A DNA stretch of 64,000 nt from Pelagibius sp. (GTDB lineage: Bacteria > Pseudomonadota > Alphaproteobacteria > Kiloniellales > Kiloniellaceae). The stretch is from contig JANQMC010000024.1 of NCBI GenBank assembly GCA_028280305.1, positions 62,001 to 126,000 of the forward strand, read 5' to 3'. Position numbers and translations under genes: made by a program. Shown piece after piece: positions 7,889-17,173 of this stretch. Numbering within the stretch: position 1 is the first letter of the stretch; each line of letters opens with the position of its first letter. The notes beneath the pieces are model-generated. The model did not search any database. It was not told where the DNA came from and saw only the letters and a list, made by a program, of their open reading frames with translations.

Positions 7889-8215
7889 ATGGCCGATTTG
7901 TCCCCCACGGCCCATGCGCTCGAACCAAAGCGGCGGCGCAGCCGTCCGACGGTAACCCAACTTGCCTGGTTGCGGCGCGGCCTCAATCAGGCTGGCGGTA
8001 AGTTGCCGTTGTTCGATCGCTATGGTCAAAGATACGACAGCCGAACGATCCGAAGCTGTATTGAGCAGGGTTGGGCGGAACCTTGGTTCAACAATCCGAC
8101 CAAACCTGACTGGCTGATCTGCAAGCTTACCGAGGCCGGCAAAGAGGTCGCCGGCACGGCGGCCGAAAGAGCTTCGCCGGAGATCCGGGAACTGGTCGAA
8201 GACCTGTTTAGCTGA
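7889..8215 (+). CDS. Hypothetical protein, possible winged-helix DNA-binding
   Basis: A 108-residue protein with a basic start (EPKRRRSRPTVTQLAWLRRGL). The central segment YDSRTIRSCIEQGWAEPWFNN and the ending WLICKLTEAGKEV read like a winged-helix module, as in PadR or MarR wings where L-T-E-A-G-K precedes the last strand. I cannot name a family. The ATG is chosen because AGGGAGAG sits six bases before it; an in-frame GTG two codons earlier is too close to that site. It converges on the HerA-like gene. Confidence 0.6.
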   Translation: MADLSPTAHALEPKRRRSRPTVTQLAWLRRGLNQAGGKLPLFDRYGQRYDSRTIRSCIEQGWAEPWFNNPTKPDWLICKLTEAGKEVAGTAAERASPEIRELVEDLFS

Positions 8216-8254
8216 AGGCAGGCTTGCGGACAGGCCCGAAAGCAGAAGCCCGCT

Positions 8255-9931
8255 TCAGCGGATCTGTTTGCGCCAACGCTCGATGGTGTCGGGAATGAAG
8301 CCGTTGAGCCCCCGCTCCTCCTTCCAATGCTCGGAGAAGCTTGCCGTGTCGCTGTGTGGGCGCTTGTCTTCCGGCAGGTCGTCAAAGCGGATGCGCATCG
8401 GCAGGACGGCACCCTCGCCCACCACCACGGCCTGTTGATTCCGCAGCGCCGGCAAGCTGGCCAGCATGCCCTCCGCGCTCTCCGGCAGAGCCCGCCGCAC
8501 GAAGTCCTGGTCCTTCTGATTGCCCATACGCAGTGCAAAAAGCGTGCTGCACTGGGAGATGATGGTCTCAGAAAGCTCAGAGGGACGCTGCGAGACAAGG
8601 CCGAGGGAAAGTCCGTACTTTCGGCCTTCCTTGGCGATGCGGGAAATCACCCGCCGGGTCGGCTCAAAACCAATGCTCTCGTCCTCGGGGATATAGCGAT
8701 GCGCCTCCTCGCAAACCAGAAGCACCGGGACGGAAGCGTCGCGCTCGCTCCAAATCGCAAAGTCGAAGAGGGTTCGGCAAAGCAGCGATATCACCACGTC
8801 GACGATCTCAGACGGGACCCCTGCCAGATCGAATGTGGTCAGCGGCTTGCCTTCCACCGGCACCCGGATGATACGCGCCAGAACATCCGGCAGCGTGTCG
8901 CGCACGGAAAGCCCGGAGAACATGAAGGCGTAGCGCCGGTCCGCCCGCAGGTTTTCAATGCGGGAGCGCAAACGCAGGTAGGGCTTTGCCTGTTCGGCCT
9001 TCTGCAACTGCCCCATTGCCGCTTCGATGTTCTGGAGCAGGGCGCTCAACGGATAGGGCGACGGCGTATCGACGGTGAGGTAGCGCTTGGCCTCGTCATC
9101 TTCCGCGGTGGCGCGCTTCGCGTTCAGGATCGCGTCCTTAAGAATGAAGGCCTCGGATGACCTGTTGGCGTCGTCGCGGCTGCACATCACCTCGACCATC
9201 TCTTCAAAGTTCAGCAGCCAGTACGGCAGTTGCAGGGTCTCCGGCGTAACCACCTCGGCCAGCCCCTTGAAGGCCTTCGCATATTCGTTATGGGGATCAA
9301 GCAGGACCACGTGGCCGAAGGGGTGTTCGGAAAGGATGGCATGCAAAACCGTGGCCACCGCACAGGACTTGCCCGAGCCGGTGGTGCCGAGGATGGCAAA
9401 GTGCTTACCCAAGAGATCGTCGGTCACCAGGTAGGCCGGCAGTGTTTCGTCCTGGTGAAGCGTACCGATCCGCACATTCGACCCACGCGGGCGCTTGTAG
9501 ATCTGCTGGAGTTCCTCTGACGTCGCGGCAAAGATCGGCTCGCCAAGCCCGGGATAGTTCGAGACGCCGCGCAGCAGATCGAAACTCTCCCCGCTCTCTG
9601 CATCCTGCCCCTCCGCCAGGAGGTATTCGCCGAAGAGATCGATCTCAACGACCCACTGCTCGCCCAAAGAAGGCGACGGCGAGGGATTGCCGGTCGAAAG
9701 CGAAGAGACGATGCCGAAGGCAACGGAGCGCGGGGTCGGCATCTTCAACAGAGCGCCGATCTGAACCGCTTCATTCAGTTTTGCCGCCGATTCCGCATCG
9801 GGCCCGACCGAAACCAGGCTACCGGTGATCTTGGCGCCGCTCACCGAGACGATGTGTCCAACCTTCATCGCCGTGCCAGCCGACTTCGCCGGAGTTGCCG
9901 AAGCCTGTTCCAGATTCTCAACCGCCTGCAT
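8255..9931 (-). CDS. HerA-like (DUF87) hexameric ATPase/helicase
   Basis: The 558-residue protein opens with a small beta-barrel (HAS-barrel-like: VGHIVSVSGAKITGSLV, residues 24-40). The P-loop is GTTGSGKS at 182-189, and HVVLLDPHNEYAKAF follows as the DPHxEY element of HerA/FtsK-type ATPases. The Walker B segment VLLVCEEAHRYIPED and the LGLVSQRPSEL sensor region come later. HerA proteins translocate duplex DNA, usually with the NurA nuclease in end resection, or act within defence loci. No NurA, SIR2 or other nuclease lies beside it, so partner and role are open. Confidence 0.85.
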   Translation of the reverse strand: MQAVENLEQASATPAKSAGTAMKVGHIVSVSGAKITGSLVSVGPDAESAAKLNEAVQIGALLKMPTPRSVAFGIVSSLSTGNPSPSPSLGEQWVVEIDLFGEYLLAEGQDAESGESFDLLRGVSNYPGLGEPIFAATSEELQQIYKRPRGSNVRIGTLHQDETLPAYLVTDDLLGKHFAILGTTGSGKSCAVATVLHAILSEHPFGHVVLLDPHNEYAKAFKGLAEVVTPETLQLPYWLLNFEEMVEVMCSRDDANRSSEAFILKDAILNAKRATAEDDEAKRYLTVDTPSPYPLSALLQNIEAAMGQLQKAEQAKPYLRLRSRIENLRADRRYAFMFSGLSVRDTLPDVLARIIRVPVEGKPLTTFDLAGVPSEIVDVVISLLCRTLFDFAIWSERDASVPVLLVCEEAHRYIPEDESIGFEPTRRVISRIAKEGRKYGLSLGLVSQRPSELSETIISQCSTLFALRMGNQKDQDFVRRALPESAEGMLASLPALRNQQAVVVGEGAVLPMRIRFDDLPEDKRPHSDTASFSEHWKEERGLNGFIPDTIERWRKQIR

Positions 9932-10149
9932 CGTTTCGCCCTTTTTCCAGTGGCTCTCGTAAAGAGCCCAGCAGAAGCGATCATCGCAGCGAGATGTTAA
10001 GCAATAACAAAGGGATGAACTTTAGGGAAATTCTCTAAGTCACCGGCATTTAAGGATTTTAAACCATAGGCGGGATAGTTTTGACGGATCAGCCCGGGGC
10101 AGCCCAAGGCGGCTCCGAATTCATCCTCCGAGGCAATGGAGATACCCAG

Positions 10150-10926
10150 GTGTTGCCCCGTTTCCGCCTTCGCACCGGTACCCTTGCGCCGCTCGCCCTC
10201 GCCCTCAGCCTCTCCGGTTGCCAGGCGATGTATGACGACACAAAGGGCTGGGCCAATCGGGTGGAAGCGTCTTTGATGAAAGCGGCCAAGGATTTCGGGA
10301 ACAACCTCAGCGAAGCACAGAGCCGCCCCCCAACCGGGGTCGAGTGGGTCGGTGATGAGGCCACCGTCTCCCCGGCTACAGGCAAACCACAAGGCCTGGT
10401 GGAAGAAGCTGCGGCAGCAATGGCGGCGCCCGAAGAGGCGGTCACAGCCGCCGACGAAAGCAAAGCGGCCATCGCCTCTGACTCTGCCCCTGTGCCAGCA
10501 CCCCCGCCGAGCGGGCAGCAGGCCCCAGAAGCCATGGACCCGACCGGGCCCATGGCAGAGGCCAAACCGGCCTCCCCCCCGCGGCCTAAGCTGAAACCTG
10601 CAAAACCGCCTGAAAACGCAGAAAAGAAGACTCCCGGCGCACCAAAGGCGGCGGATTCGTCGAAGGCGCCGATGGTAGTCCACCTCTCCTCCCTGCGCTC
10701 GGAAAAGGCGGCAAAGAAGGAATGGGAGGCCCTGAAGCAGGCCTTTCCAGAGCAGCTCTCCGCCATGAGCCCCCGTTTCGCCCGAACCGAAATCGCCCAG
10801 CGCGGGACCTTCTACAGGGTGCTGGCGGGCCCGCTGCCTTCCAAACAGGCCGCAAAGCAGCTCTGTGGCGCCCTTAAGGCCAAGAAGCAGTACTGCCAGG
10901 TAATGAGCGCGCCGCCGTCGGCCTGA
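10150..10926 (+). CDS. SPOR-domain lipoprotein
   Basis: The 258-residue protein starts with a lipoprotein signal: a basic stretch, a hydrophobic run, and the lipobox SLSGC near residue 25. A long proline/alanine/lysine-rich linker follows. Residues 175-255 form a SPOR-like domain, MVVHLSSLRSEKAAKKEWEA through YRVLAGPLPSKQAAKQLC. SPOR domains bind denuded septal peptidoglycan, so a role in division or envelope upkeep is likely. The frame is open back to a TTG at 10081. I take the GTG at 10150 because GGAGA lies eight bases before it and it puts the signal peptide at the N-terminus. Confidence 0.75.
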   Translation: MLPRFRLRTGTLAPLALALSLSGCQAMYDDTKGWANRVEASLMKAAKDFGNNLSEAQSRPPTGVEWVGDEATVSPATGKPQGLVEEAAAAMAAPEEAVTAADESKAAIASDSAPVPAPPPSGQQAPEAMDPTGPMAEAKPASPPRPKLKPAKPPENAEKKTPGAPKAADSSKAPMVVHLSSLRSEKAAKKEWEALKQAFPEQLSAMSPRFARTEIAQRGTFYRVLAGPLPSKQAAKQLCGALKAKKQYCQVMSAPPSA

Positions 10927-10933
10927 CCCCCCA

Positions 10934-10973
10934 GTCGTCCCTCAGGGTCGTCCCTCAGGGGTCGTCCCTAAGG
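10934..10973. repeat. 13-bp tandem repeat, three copies
   Basis: GTCGTCCCTCAGG occurs at 10934-10946 and 10947-10959, then with one extra G and one mismatch (GTCGTCCCTAAGG) at 10961-10973. The last copy contains the stop codon of the YdcF-family gene on the minus strand. It occupies almost all of the 41-base convergent gap. It looks like slippage; no function is evident. Confidence 0.75.
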
Positions 10974-11756
10974 TGCAGGCAACATGGTTTCGGTCCTGCC
11001 GGTCACGTAGTAAGCCAGCAGCCCCAGCCACTCGTGCAGCGCCACCGAGGCAAGCCTCAGCGAGCTGTCCGGCTCCCGCGGCCAGACCAGCCGGCCCGGT
11101 TCCGTACGGAAATCCACCGGATGGGGCAGCACTGTAAGGCCCGCTGCCCGGAAGCTCGCCACCGCGCGGGGCATGTGAGAGGCCGAGGTAATCAACAGCC
11201 AGGGGCGTTCGTCCTGGCCGGCGAATTCTGCGGTCAGACGCGCATTCTCGGCCGTATTGCGGGATCTTGCCTCAAAGCGGACCTGGGCCATGGGCAGGCC
11301 CTGTTCCTCGAAAAACATCCGCGTGATCTCCGCCTCGTTCAGGCCGCGCGGGTTCAAACGTCCGCTGTAGCCCGTCACGATCAACGGTCGCTCAGGCATG
11401 GCGCGGTGAAGAGCCATCGCCGTGGTCAGGCGCTCCACCGCCCCGTTGAGGGCCGGCTGACCGCGCGCCGCCACAAGCCCGCCGTCATCCGTGGCACCAC
11501 CGAGAACGATAATCCCGGCGACTTGAGGCCCCGATGCCGCGCCGGCAAATCGGTCCTCCAAGGTGCGCATAGCCAGTTCCGGCAGGGGCGTCAGCATGAT
11601 CAAGCCCCCGTAGAGAACGACAAGAAGGACGCAGAGGCGTTGCATCGTCTTCCAGCCAAGCATCCGGAAAAACACGCCGCAGAGCAGCAGGAAGATCAGG
11701 GAATGCAGAGGCTTCAAAAGAAACCAAGCTATCTTGGAAACTAAGAAAAAGCTCAT
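10968..11756 (-). CDS. YdcF/ElyC/SanA family (DUF218) membrane protein
   Basis: The 262-residue protein has two N-terminal transmembrane segments (about residues 5-30 and 38-56), followed by a periplasmic DUF218 domain: IIVLGGATDDGG, the segment RLTTAMALHRAMPERPLIVTGYSGR, then SRNTAENARL and LLITSASHMPRAVASFRAAG. E. coli ElyC and SanA of this family affect peptidoglycan precursor use and envelope integrity, possibly through the lipid carrier. The biochemical activity is unproven. It converges on the SPOR-domain lipoprotein gene, and both are envelope-related. Confidence 0.85.
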   Translation of the reverse strand: MSFFLVSKIAWFLLKPLHSLIFLLLCGVFFRMLGWKTMQRLCVLLVVLYGGLIMLTPLPELAMRTLEDRFAGAASGPQVAGIIVLGGATDDGGLVAARGQPALNGAVERLTTAMALHRAMPERPLIVTGYSGRLNPRGLNEAEITRMFFEEQGLPMAQVRFEARSRNTAENARLTAEFAGQDERPWLLITSASHMPRAVASFRAAGLTVLPHPVDFRTEPGRLVWPREPDSSLRLASVALHEWLGLLAYYVTGRTETMLPAP

Positions 11757-11889
11757 ATCTATTTGATTTCAATAGAAAGCAAAGCACTGCCGATCTTGCT
11801 GTGGAGCGGCATGAGGCGTCAAACCCCGACCCTGCCTGCCAGCGTGCAGGCACAAAAAAAGCCGCAATGACAAGCGGCTCTCAATGAAA

Positions 11890-11966
11890 TGGTCGGAGCG
11901 GCAGGATTTGAACCTACGACCCCCACACCCCCAGTGTGGTGCGCTACCAGGCTGCGCTACGCTCCG
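11890..11966 (-). tRNA. tRNA-Pro(GGG)
   Basis: On the minus strand the acceptor stem CGGAGCG (5' end at 11966) pairs with CGCTCCG at 11894-11900, followed by A73 and an encoded CCA at 11890-11892. The D-loop reads AGCGCAGCCTGGTAGCGC, and the T-loop has GGTTCAAATCC. The anticodon loop reads CTGGGGGTG, giving anticodon GGG. The 77-base length is normal. It lies downstream of the merR-like gene. Confidence 0.96.
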
Positions 11967-12058
11967 CCAATTCATTGCTGCGCGACCTCCCGCGCGGCCT
12001 TTGTATAGCCGTGGATCCGAGGGTTGGCAATGCCCGGATCATTGTCTTCGGCGTCCCC

Positions 12059-12463
12059 TTAACGAGCCTTCTTGAGCAGGGCGCTCAACTCGCTGAGTTC
12101 CGCAATGATCGCCTGGATCTCTTCAGCCTTGCCAGCATCCCCAGCTCCGGCGGAAGCCGTGCCGGCCGCCGGGGCGGTGTCGGCTTCGGCCCCGTCTTCC
12201 TTGGCGCGCCCCTCCCGCAGGAGCTTCTGAACCCCCTTGATCGTATAGCCTTCGCTGTACAGCAAATCCCTGATCCGGCGCAGCAAGGCAATGTCTTCAG
12301 GGCGGTAGTAGCGGCGGCCGCCACCGCGCTTGAGCGGGCGGACCTGGCTGAACTTGCCCTCCCAAAAGCGCAGGACATGCTGCGGCACATCCAGCTCTTC
12401 GCTGACCTCACTGATGGTCCGAAAAGCGGATGCTGACTTACCGGCAGAACGACTGGCTTGCAT
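12059..12463 (-). CDS. MerR-family transcriptional regulator
   Basis: The 134-residue protein has an N-terminal MerR winged helix: [25 protein letters not shown] (residues 14-38), [23 protein letters not shown], and a second helix pair ending in [11 protein letters not shown]. The tail is alanine-rich and closes with a leucine-rich helix likely to dimerise. There is no metal-binding cysteine set. It follows ihfA by 34 bases on the same strand, a common alphaproteobacterial arrangement whose target genes are not established. Confidence 0.9.
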   Translation of the reverse strand: MQASRSAGKSASAFRTISEVSEELDVPQHVLRFWEGKFSQVRPLKRGGGRRYYRPEDIALLRRIRDLLYSEGYTIKGVQKLLREGRAKEDGAEADTAPAAGTASAGAGDAGKAEEIQAIIAELSELSALLKKAR

Positions 12464-12497
12464 GCTGATCCTATACTGTTCAGCGCCTTGAAAGACT

Positions 12498-12821
12498 CTA
12501 GTGCGCGGCTTCGCTGACCGTGTTGCTCAGCGAATCGTTGATCCGATTCTTTAGAACATGCGACGCACGGAACACCAGCACGCGTCGGGGTAAGATCGGA
12601 ACTTCTTCACCGGTTTTGGGATTGCGACCGATACGCTCCCCCTTTTCCCGGACCGAGAAGCTGCCGAAAGACGAGAGCTTCACCATCTCGCCCCGCACCA
12701 AAGCGTCCGAAATCTCGTTAAGGACCGATTCGACCAAATCGGCGGACTCGTTGCGCGACAGCCCGACCTCCTGATAGACGGCCTCACTTAAATCCGCTCT
12801 GGTAATTGTCCCTCCGGCCAT
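12498..12821 (-). CDS. ihfA: Integration host factor subunit alpha
   Basis: The 107-residue protein is a full IHF-alpha/HU family member: [63 protein letters not shown] with the DNA-bending arm, and a C-terminal helix. IHF bends DNA at promoters, including those of sigma-54 and flagellar genes. The ATG has an AGGAGG ribosome site. The CGTCAATTGACG palindrome at 12865-12876, about 44 bases upstream, could be a regulatory site. It lies between fabH and merR in the conserved cluster. Confidence 0.93.
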   Translation of the reverse strand: MAGGTITRADLSEAVYQEVGLSRNESADLVESVLNEISDALVRGEMVKLSSFGSFSVREKGERIGRNPKTGEEVPILPRRVLVFRASHVLKNRINDSLSNTVSEAAH

Positions 12822-12966
12822 GCCCCCCTCCTATGCTTTTCTGATTCTTAAGACACTAACGCAACGTCAATTGACGGTCAATTATGCAGGGAATACCGTA
12901 GGATGCGACTAATTTTTGACGCAGCTTGACAACCTGGGGAATTCAGGGCTTGGCGCGGACGCCGGA

Positions 12967-13944
12967 TCACCAGCGAACCAGAGCCGAGCCCCAGGTAAAG
13001 CCGCCGCCCATGGCTTCCATCATCAGAAGGTCGCCGGACCTGATACGCCCGTCGCCGACGGCCTCATTCAGGGCCAGCGGGATGGAAGCGGCGGAGGTGT
13101 TGGCATGACGGTCGACCGTTACAACGACCCGGTCGCTGGGCAGATTGAGCCGTTTGCCCATGGATTCGATAATCCGGATGTTCGCCTGGTGCGGCACCAG
13201 CCAATCGACATCTCCCGGCGTCAGCCCATTGGCCTCCAGGGCCGCATCCACGGCCTCGGCCATGCGGACCACGGCATGGCGGAAGACCTCCCGGCCCTCC
13301 ATACGCAGGTGTCCGACCGATTGAGTGGAAGAAGGCCCGCCATCGACGTAGAGCGCGTCGTGGTGGCTGCCGTCGGAGTACAGATGGGTGGACAGGATTC
13401 CTCTGTCCTTGCCGTTGGCCGGGCCGTCCTGCTTGATCCCTTCCAGCACCACGGCCCCCGCCCCGTCGCCGAAGAGCACACAGGTCGAGCGGTCTTCCCA
13501 GTCGAGGATACGCGAAAAGGTCTCGGCGCCGATCACCAGGGCCTTCGAGGCCTGGCCGCTGCGCAGAAAGTTGTCCGCTACCGAAAGCCCATAGACGAAA
13601 CCGCTGCAGACCGCCTGAACATCAAAGGCCGCACCGCCGGCCATGCCGAGGCCGTATTGAATGCGGGTCGCGGTCGCCGGAAAGGTTTCATCCGGAGTCG
13701 ACGTGGCGCAGACGATCAGATCGATGGCATCCGCCGCCACGCCGGCCTGGGCCAGCGCCTCTTTCGCCGCCGCGAGCCCCAGATCCGAGGTCATTTCGCC
13801 TTCCGCCGCGATATGACGCTGGCAGATGCCGGTGCGCTGGCGAATCCACGCGTCGTCGGTATCGACGCGCTTTGACAAGTCGGCATTGGTGACGACTTGT
13901 GAGGGCAGATAGGCCCCACAGCCAGTGACAAGGGATCGGAACAT
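12967..13944 (-). CDS. fabH: Beta-ketoacyl-ACP synthase III
   Basis: The 325-residue enzyme condenses acetyl-CoA with malonyl-ACP to start fatty-acid synthesis. The catalytic triad is visible: Cys in [10 protein letters not shown] (near 110), His in [11 protein letters not shown], and Asn in [14 protein letters not shown]. The start is either the GTG that shares a base with the plsX stop or the ATG one codon later; I use the ATG. The overlap implies translational coupling with plsX, the enzyme of phosphatidic acid synthesis that supplies the same lipid pathway. Confidence 0.95.
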   Translation of the reverse strand: MFRSLVTGCGAYLPSQVVTNADLSKRVDTDDAWIRQRTGICQRHIAAEGEMTSDLGLAAAKEALAQAGVAADAIDLIVCATSTPDETFPATATRIQYGLGMAGGAAFDVQAVCSGFVYGLSVADNFLRSGQASKALVIGAETFSRILDWEDRSTCVLFGDGAGAVVLEGIKQDGPANGKDRGILSTHLYSDGSHHDALYVDGGPSSTQSVGHLRMEGREVFRHAVVRMAEAVDAALEANGLTPGDVDWLVPHQANIRIIESMGKRLNLPSDRVVVTVDRHANTSAASIPLALNEAVGDGRIRSGDLLMMEAMGGGFTWGSALVRW

Positions 13945-13946
13945 CA

Positions 13947-14993
13947 CTAGACGGCAGCCACTTGTGCTTTGTCGGGGCCGCGATCCAACAACGCCAGGTC
14001 CGAACGGATTTTCTCGATGATGCCGTGCCGGTGCATATCCACCGCGACGCCGATGGCGTTGGCAAAGCCCAGAGCATCGGTTCCGCCATGGCTTTTCACG
14101 GCAATGCCGTTCAATCCCAGAAACATCGCCCCGTTGTACCCGCGGGGGTCGACCCGTTCGCGCAGCTTGCGCATGGCGGGGCGGGCCAGCAGGTAGCCGA
14201 GACTGGCAAGAATCGATGATCGGAAGGTGTGGCGCATATACTCATTGATCAGCTTGGCCGTTCCCTCGGCCGTCTTAAGGGCGACGTTACCGGTGAAACC
14301 GTCCGTCACAATGACATCGGCGGTGCCTTTGGCGATGTCGTCGCCTTCCACGAAACCGAGGAACTCGCCGGGAATGGCGCTTTCACGCAGGATGGTATTG
14401 GCTTCCTGCAAAGCTTCGTGACCTTTGGTGTCTTCGGACCCGACGTTCAAAAGCGCGAAGCTGGGCTGAAGCAGACCGAGCACCGAACGGGCAAATGCGT
14501 TGCCCATCACCGCAAAATCGACCAGATTCTCGGCGTCGCAATGCACATTGGCGCCAAGATCGAGCATCACCGACTCGCCATGCATCGTCGGAAAGAAAGA
14601 GGCGATGGCCGGCCGGTTGATCCCCGGCAGGGTCTTCAGCACGAACTTCGCCATGGCCATCAGGGCGCCGGTATTCCCCGCCGAGACAACACAGTCGGCC
14701 TCGCCGGCCTGAACGGCATTGATCGCCAAGCGCATGCTGGAGTTGCGGCCCGAGCGCAGCGCTATCGAAGGTTTTTCCTCGCTGCTCACCACATCGTCGG
14801 TATGCAGCAGGGTGGTCACCGCCTTCAGGCCCTTCTTGCGCTTCAGGAGCGGTTCAACCTCGGACTTCCGTCCAAACATCAGGAAGCGCACTTCAGGGAA
14901 GCGTTCACGCGCAATATTGGCGCCACGAACCACCATATCCGGTGCCGCGTCGCCGCCCATGGCATCCAATGCGATCGTAACCGCCTTGCCCAT
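13947..14993 (-). CDS. plsX: Phosphate acyltransferase PlsX
   Basis: The 348-residue soluble protein converts acyl-ACP to acyl-phosphate for PlsY. Family landmarks are [18 protein letters not shown] at the N-terminus, [10 protein letters not shown] around residue 103, and the segment [19 protein letters not shown]. Length is normal for the family. It lies between rpmF and fabH in the widely conserved DUF177-rpmF-plsX-fabH order, with 57 bases to rpmF and a one-base overlap with the GTG alternative start of fabH. Confidence 0.96.
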   Translation of the reverse strand: MGKAVTIALDAMGGDAAPDMVVRGANIARERFPEVRFLMFGRKSEVEPLLKRKKGLKAVTTLLHTDDVVSSEEKPSIALRSGRNSSMRLAINAVQAGEADCVVSAGNTGALMAMAKFVLKTLPGINRPAIASFFPTMHGESVMLDLGANVHCDAENLVDFAVMGNAFARSVLGLLQPSFALLNVGSEDTKGHEALQEANTILRESAIPGEFLGFVEGDDIAKGTADVIVTDGFTGNVALKTAEGTAKLINEYMRHTFRSSILASLGYLLARPAMRKLRERVDPRGYNGAMFLGLNGIAVKSHGGTDALGFANAIGVAVDMHRHGIIEKIRSDLALLDRGPDKAQVAAV

Positions 14994-15050
14994 AGGCCCG
15001 CTCAGCTCCGCCTGCGGTCAACTGCCGGAAACAGTCGCACAGGCCGGGCC

Positions 15051-15233
15051 TTAGATGCTCTCCGCATCCGCAACTTCGCGGCCGTCATAGTAACCGCAGG
15101 CAGCGCAGACATGGTGCGGGCGCTTCAACTCGCCACAGTTGGGACACTCATGATAGTTGCTAGCTGCAAGGGCATCGTGGGCCCGCCGCTGGTTGCGCCT
15201 GGACTTGGAGATTTTACTCTTAGGAACTGCCAT
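15051..15233 (-). CDS. rpmF: 50S ribosomal protein L32 (zinc-ribbon form)
   Basis: A 60-residue L32 with the typical basic start [19 protein letters not shown]. It has two intact CxxC pairs (CPNC and CAAC), so it is the zinc-binding form of the protein. It sits at the C-terminal edge of the large subunit near the exit tunnel. It is 110 bases downstream of the DUF177 gene and 57 bases before plsX, in the arrangement that couples ribosome and lipid genes in many bacteria. Confidence 0.96.
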   Translation of the reverse strand: MAVPKSKISKSRRNQRRAHDALAASNYHECPNCGELKRPHHVCAACGYYDGREVADAESI

Positions 15234-15343
15234 GATTCTCGTCTTTCTTCATCAGGCTAGGCTTGCCTTCACAAGCGACTACTTAGCCAATCTCAGCCTC
15301 TTCATCAAGCAAAGCCAGGATCTCGAGGCAAAGGTAACCTAAC

Positions 15344-15889
15344 CTATCGTTTACTCTTCAGCACCTTCAGTGCGGCGAAGGGGCTGGTCTCCCCCTCGTC
15401 TTCAGATGGCCGGTAGCGCTCCGGAAGCTCCGCACCCGCGGCACGCGGGTATGGATCCAGCGAAACAGCCAATTCCTGCACCACCAACTCGCCGAGGTCG
15501 ATTCCCTCCCCGGGCAGCGGCTCGGGCGGGTCATCAGCCTCAGGATCCACCAAAACTTCACTCTCAACCTTCGTTCCGGCCACCAGCGTCCGATAAGACG
15601 CCTGAAAGTCGCCGGAAAGCGACTGATGCACCGGTTCCAGGGTTACCACACAGGCCTGCGTAAGCTCTGCAGCCCAGCGACCGTCGACGACGATCAAGCC
15701 CCCAAGCCCCGGCGACAACCGGCAGTCGGCGCTCAGGCTATCAAGACCCAGCAGCCCCAGGCGCGCTGAAACCAGCGCCCTCTCCTCAACCGTCGCCTCT
15801 ATGCGCTCGGCGACCTTGTGTTCGCCAAGCCGGTCCAAGGTCACAATCCTTGAGAACTCGCTCGTCGCCTTCGCGGTTGATCCGCCCAT
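15344..15889 (-). CDS. DUF177 (YceD-like) protein
   Basis: The 181-residue protein matches the DUF177 family by its acidic C-terminal part (GEGIDLGELVVQELAVSLDPYPRA) and the closing SPFAALKVLKSKR, both seen in alphaproteobacterial members. In E. coli and plants YceD-type proteins influence 23S rRNA processing or accumulation. That role is transferred by family, not shown here. The ATG has a GGAGGGCTGCC site. It stands directly ahead of rpmF, the diagnostic neighbourhood for this family. Confidence 0.88.
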   Translation of the reverse strand: MGGSTAKATSEFSRIVTLDRLGEHKVAERIEATVEERALVSARLGLLGLDSLSADCRLSPGLGGLIVVDGRWAAELTQACVVTLEPVHQSLSGDFQASYRTLVAGTKVESEVLVDPEADDPPEPLPGEGIDLGELVVQELAVSLDPYPRAAGAELPERYRPSEDEGETSPFAALKVLKSKR

Positions 15890-15990
15890 GGCAGCCCTCC
15901 GTCTCCAGCGTCAAAAAGCGGCGCACCATAGGGTTTGGGAAGGCCCGGGTCAATCCCCTTAAAAGGCCGCAAATCCGGTGCTTTCAGCCG

Positions 15991-16533
15991 CTAGGGGGCG
16001 GCGAATCCGACCTTGCCGCGACGCAGGGCCGCCCCGTCCTGATCATCCAGCGCCGCAGCCTGCGCCGTCACGTATTTCGCAAGGTCGGCAGGGTCGACCG
16101 CGCCGCTCGGCAAGGTACCGTAAACATTGCGCAGGAGGGCCGCCGACAAATCATCTTCGCCTTCCGCGCCCGGGTCGTCCAGGGCCGCTTCGTAGGCGGC
16201 CAGGCGCCCGGTAAAGCCCTCTGCCATGCGCTGCACCCGCTTGCCGACCCCCAAATCACCAGCCCCCATCTCCCTCAAGGAACGGTCCATATCGGCGTAG
16301 AAAGCTTCCTGAAGTGCGCCCGCCAACATCTCGCCCTCCGGAAAGTCCCGTTTCAGGCGGCGCAGGACCAAAACCATATGGAGGACGATGGACTCAAACC
16401 GGCCATCGACGCTGTCGGGAATCTTCATATCCGCGAACAGCGCCGGCCTGCGTGCCTGCTCGACGATTTCGCCGTAAAGCGTCCAGGCGATGTCCTCATC
16501 TGGCTTAGTTCCGAAAAATCGCTTGAAAATCAT
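15991..16533 (-). CDS. Ubiquinol-cytochrome c chaperone (CBP3-like)
   Basis: The 180-residue protein has the conserved WTLYGEIVEQARRPALFADMKIPDSVDGRFE region and the following HMVLVLRRLKRD helix of the CBP3/UQCC1 family. This family helps cytochrome b of the bc1 complex to fold and assemble in mitochondria and their bacterial relatives. I prefer the start MIFKRFFG to one three codons upstream, though neither has a strong ribosome site. It is divergent from bamE across 126 bases and 101 bases upstream of DUF177, a standard alphaproteobacterial order. It implies an aerobic bc1 chain. Confidence 0.88.
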   Translation of the reverse strand: MIFKRFFGTKPDEDIAWTLYGEIVEQARRPALFADMKIPDSVDGRFESIVLHMVLVLRRLKRDFPEGEMLAGALQEAFYADMDRSLREMGAGDLGVGKRVQRMAEGFTGRLAAYEAALDDPGAEGEDDLSAALLRNVYGTLPSGAVDPADLAKYVTAQAAALDDQDGAALRRGKVGFAAP

Positions 16534-16659
16534 ATAGAACACGGAAATTCGAGGGAACGATCAGTCTCGGGTCTGCCCTGAGCAGCCCTATTTTGGGGCT
16601 TGAAATGGCACCACCTGACGGTTTAATCAAGCTGTTCGGGGTCAAATGAGAGGTTTATC

Positions 16660-17136
16660 GTGATCGCAACGAAGGAGCAGTCCCTGCGCCGGCGGGTTTT
16701 CGCTTTGCCAGCCTTGGCGCTGACGGCAGCTTGTCTGGGCCTGGCGGCTTGCGGCGGACCGGTTCAGGTTCGCGGCAATATGCCCGATGTGGAGGACGTC
16801 GCTGTCCTGGAGCCGGGGGTTCACAGCCGCCAGGATGTTGCGGATCTCCTCGGATCGCCCTCCACCGTTTCCACCTTCCAGGACCGCAAGTGGTACTACA
16901 TCGGCCAAAAAACCCAGGAATTCGCCTTCCTGAAGCCTGAGGTCTTGGACCGCAAGGTTCTCGTCGTGACCTTCGACGAAGCGGGTTACGTCGACCAAAC
17001 CACAAGTTATTCGCTTGCCGACGCTCAGGAAATCCAGCCCGTCGAGCGGATCACGCCGACGGAAGGCAAGGATCTGACGCTGTTGCAGCAGTTGTTCGGC
17101 AACCTGGGACGCTTCGGCGGTTCAGGCTCCAACTAA
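16660..17136 (+). CDS. bamE: Outer-membrane assembly lipoprotein BamE (SmpA/OmlA)
   Basis: The 158-residue lipoprotein has a basic, hydrophobic signal ending at the lipobox LAAC near residue 31. The BamE domain follows: LEPGVHSRQDVADLLGSPSTVSTF, the WYYIGQKT strand, and LVVTFDEAGYV. BamE supports BamA in outer-membrane protein insertion. The GTG start has GAGAGG seven bases before it. It is read away from the CBP3 gene and ends at a strong hairpin shared with hppA on the other strand. Confidence 0.93.
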   Translation: MIATKEQSLRRRVFALPALALTAACLGLAACGGPVQVRGNMPDVEDVAVLEPGVHSRQDVADLLGSPSTVSTFQDRKWYYIGQKTQEFAFLKPEVLDRKVLVVTFDEAGYVDQTTSYSLADAQEIQPVERITPTEGKDLTLLQQLFGNLGRFGGSGSN

Positions 17137-17173
17137 GCCCGCGGCCAAGGCCGGCGATCAGACACAAAAAAAA

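Noticed and set aside
13945-13950. GTG start for fabH overlapping the plsX stop
   Set aside because: Kept as a possible alternative, but the ATG one codon on is the more usual start and the protein difference is one residue.
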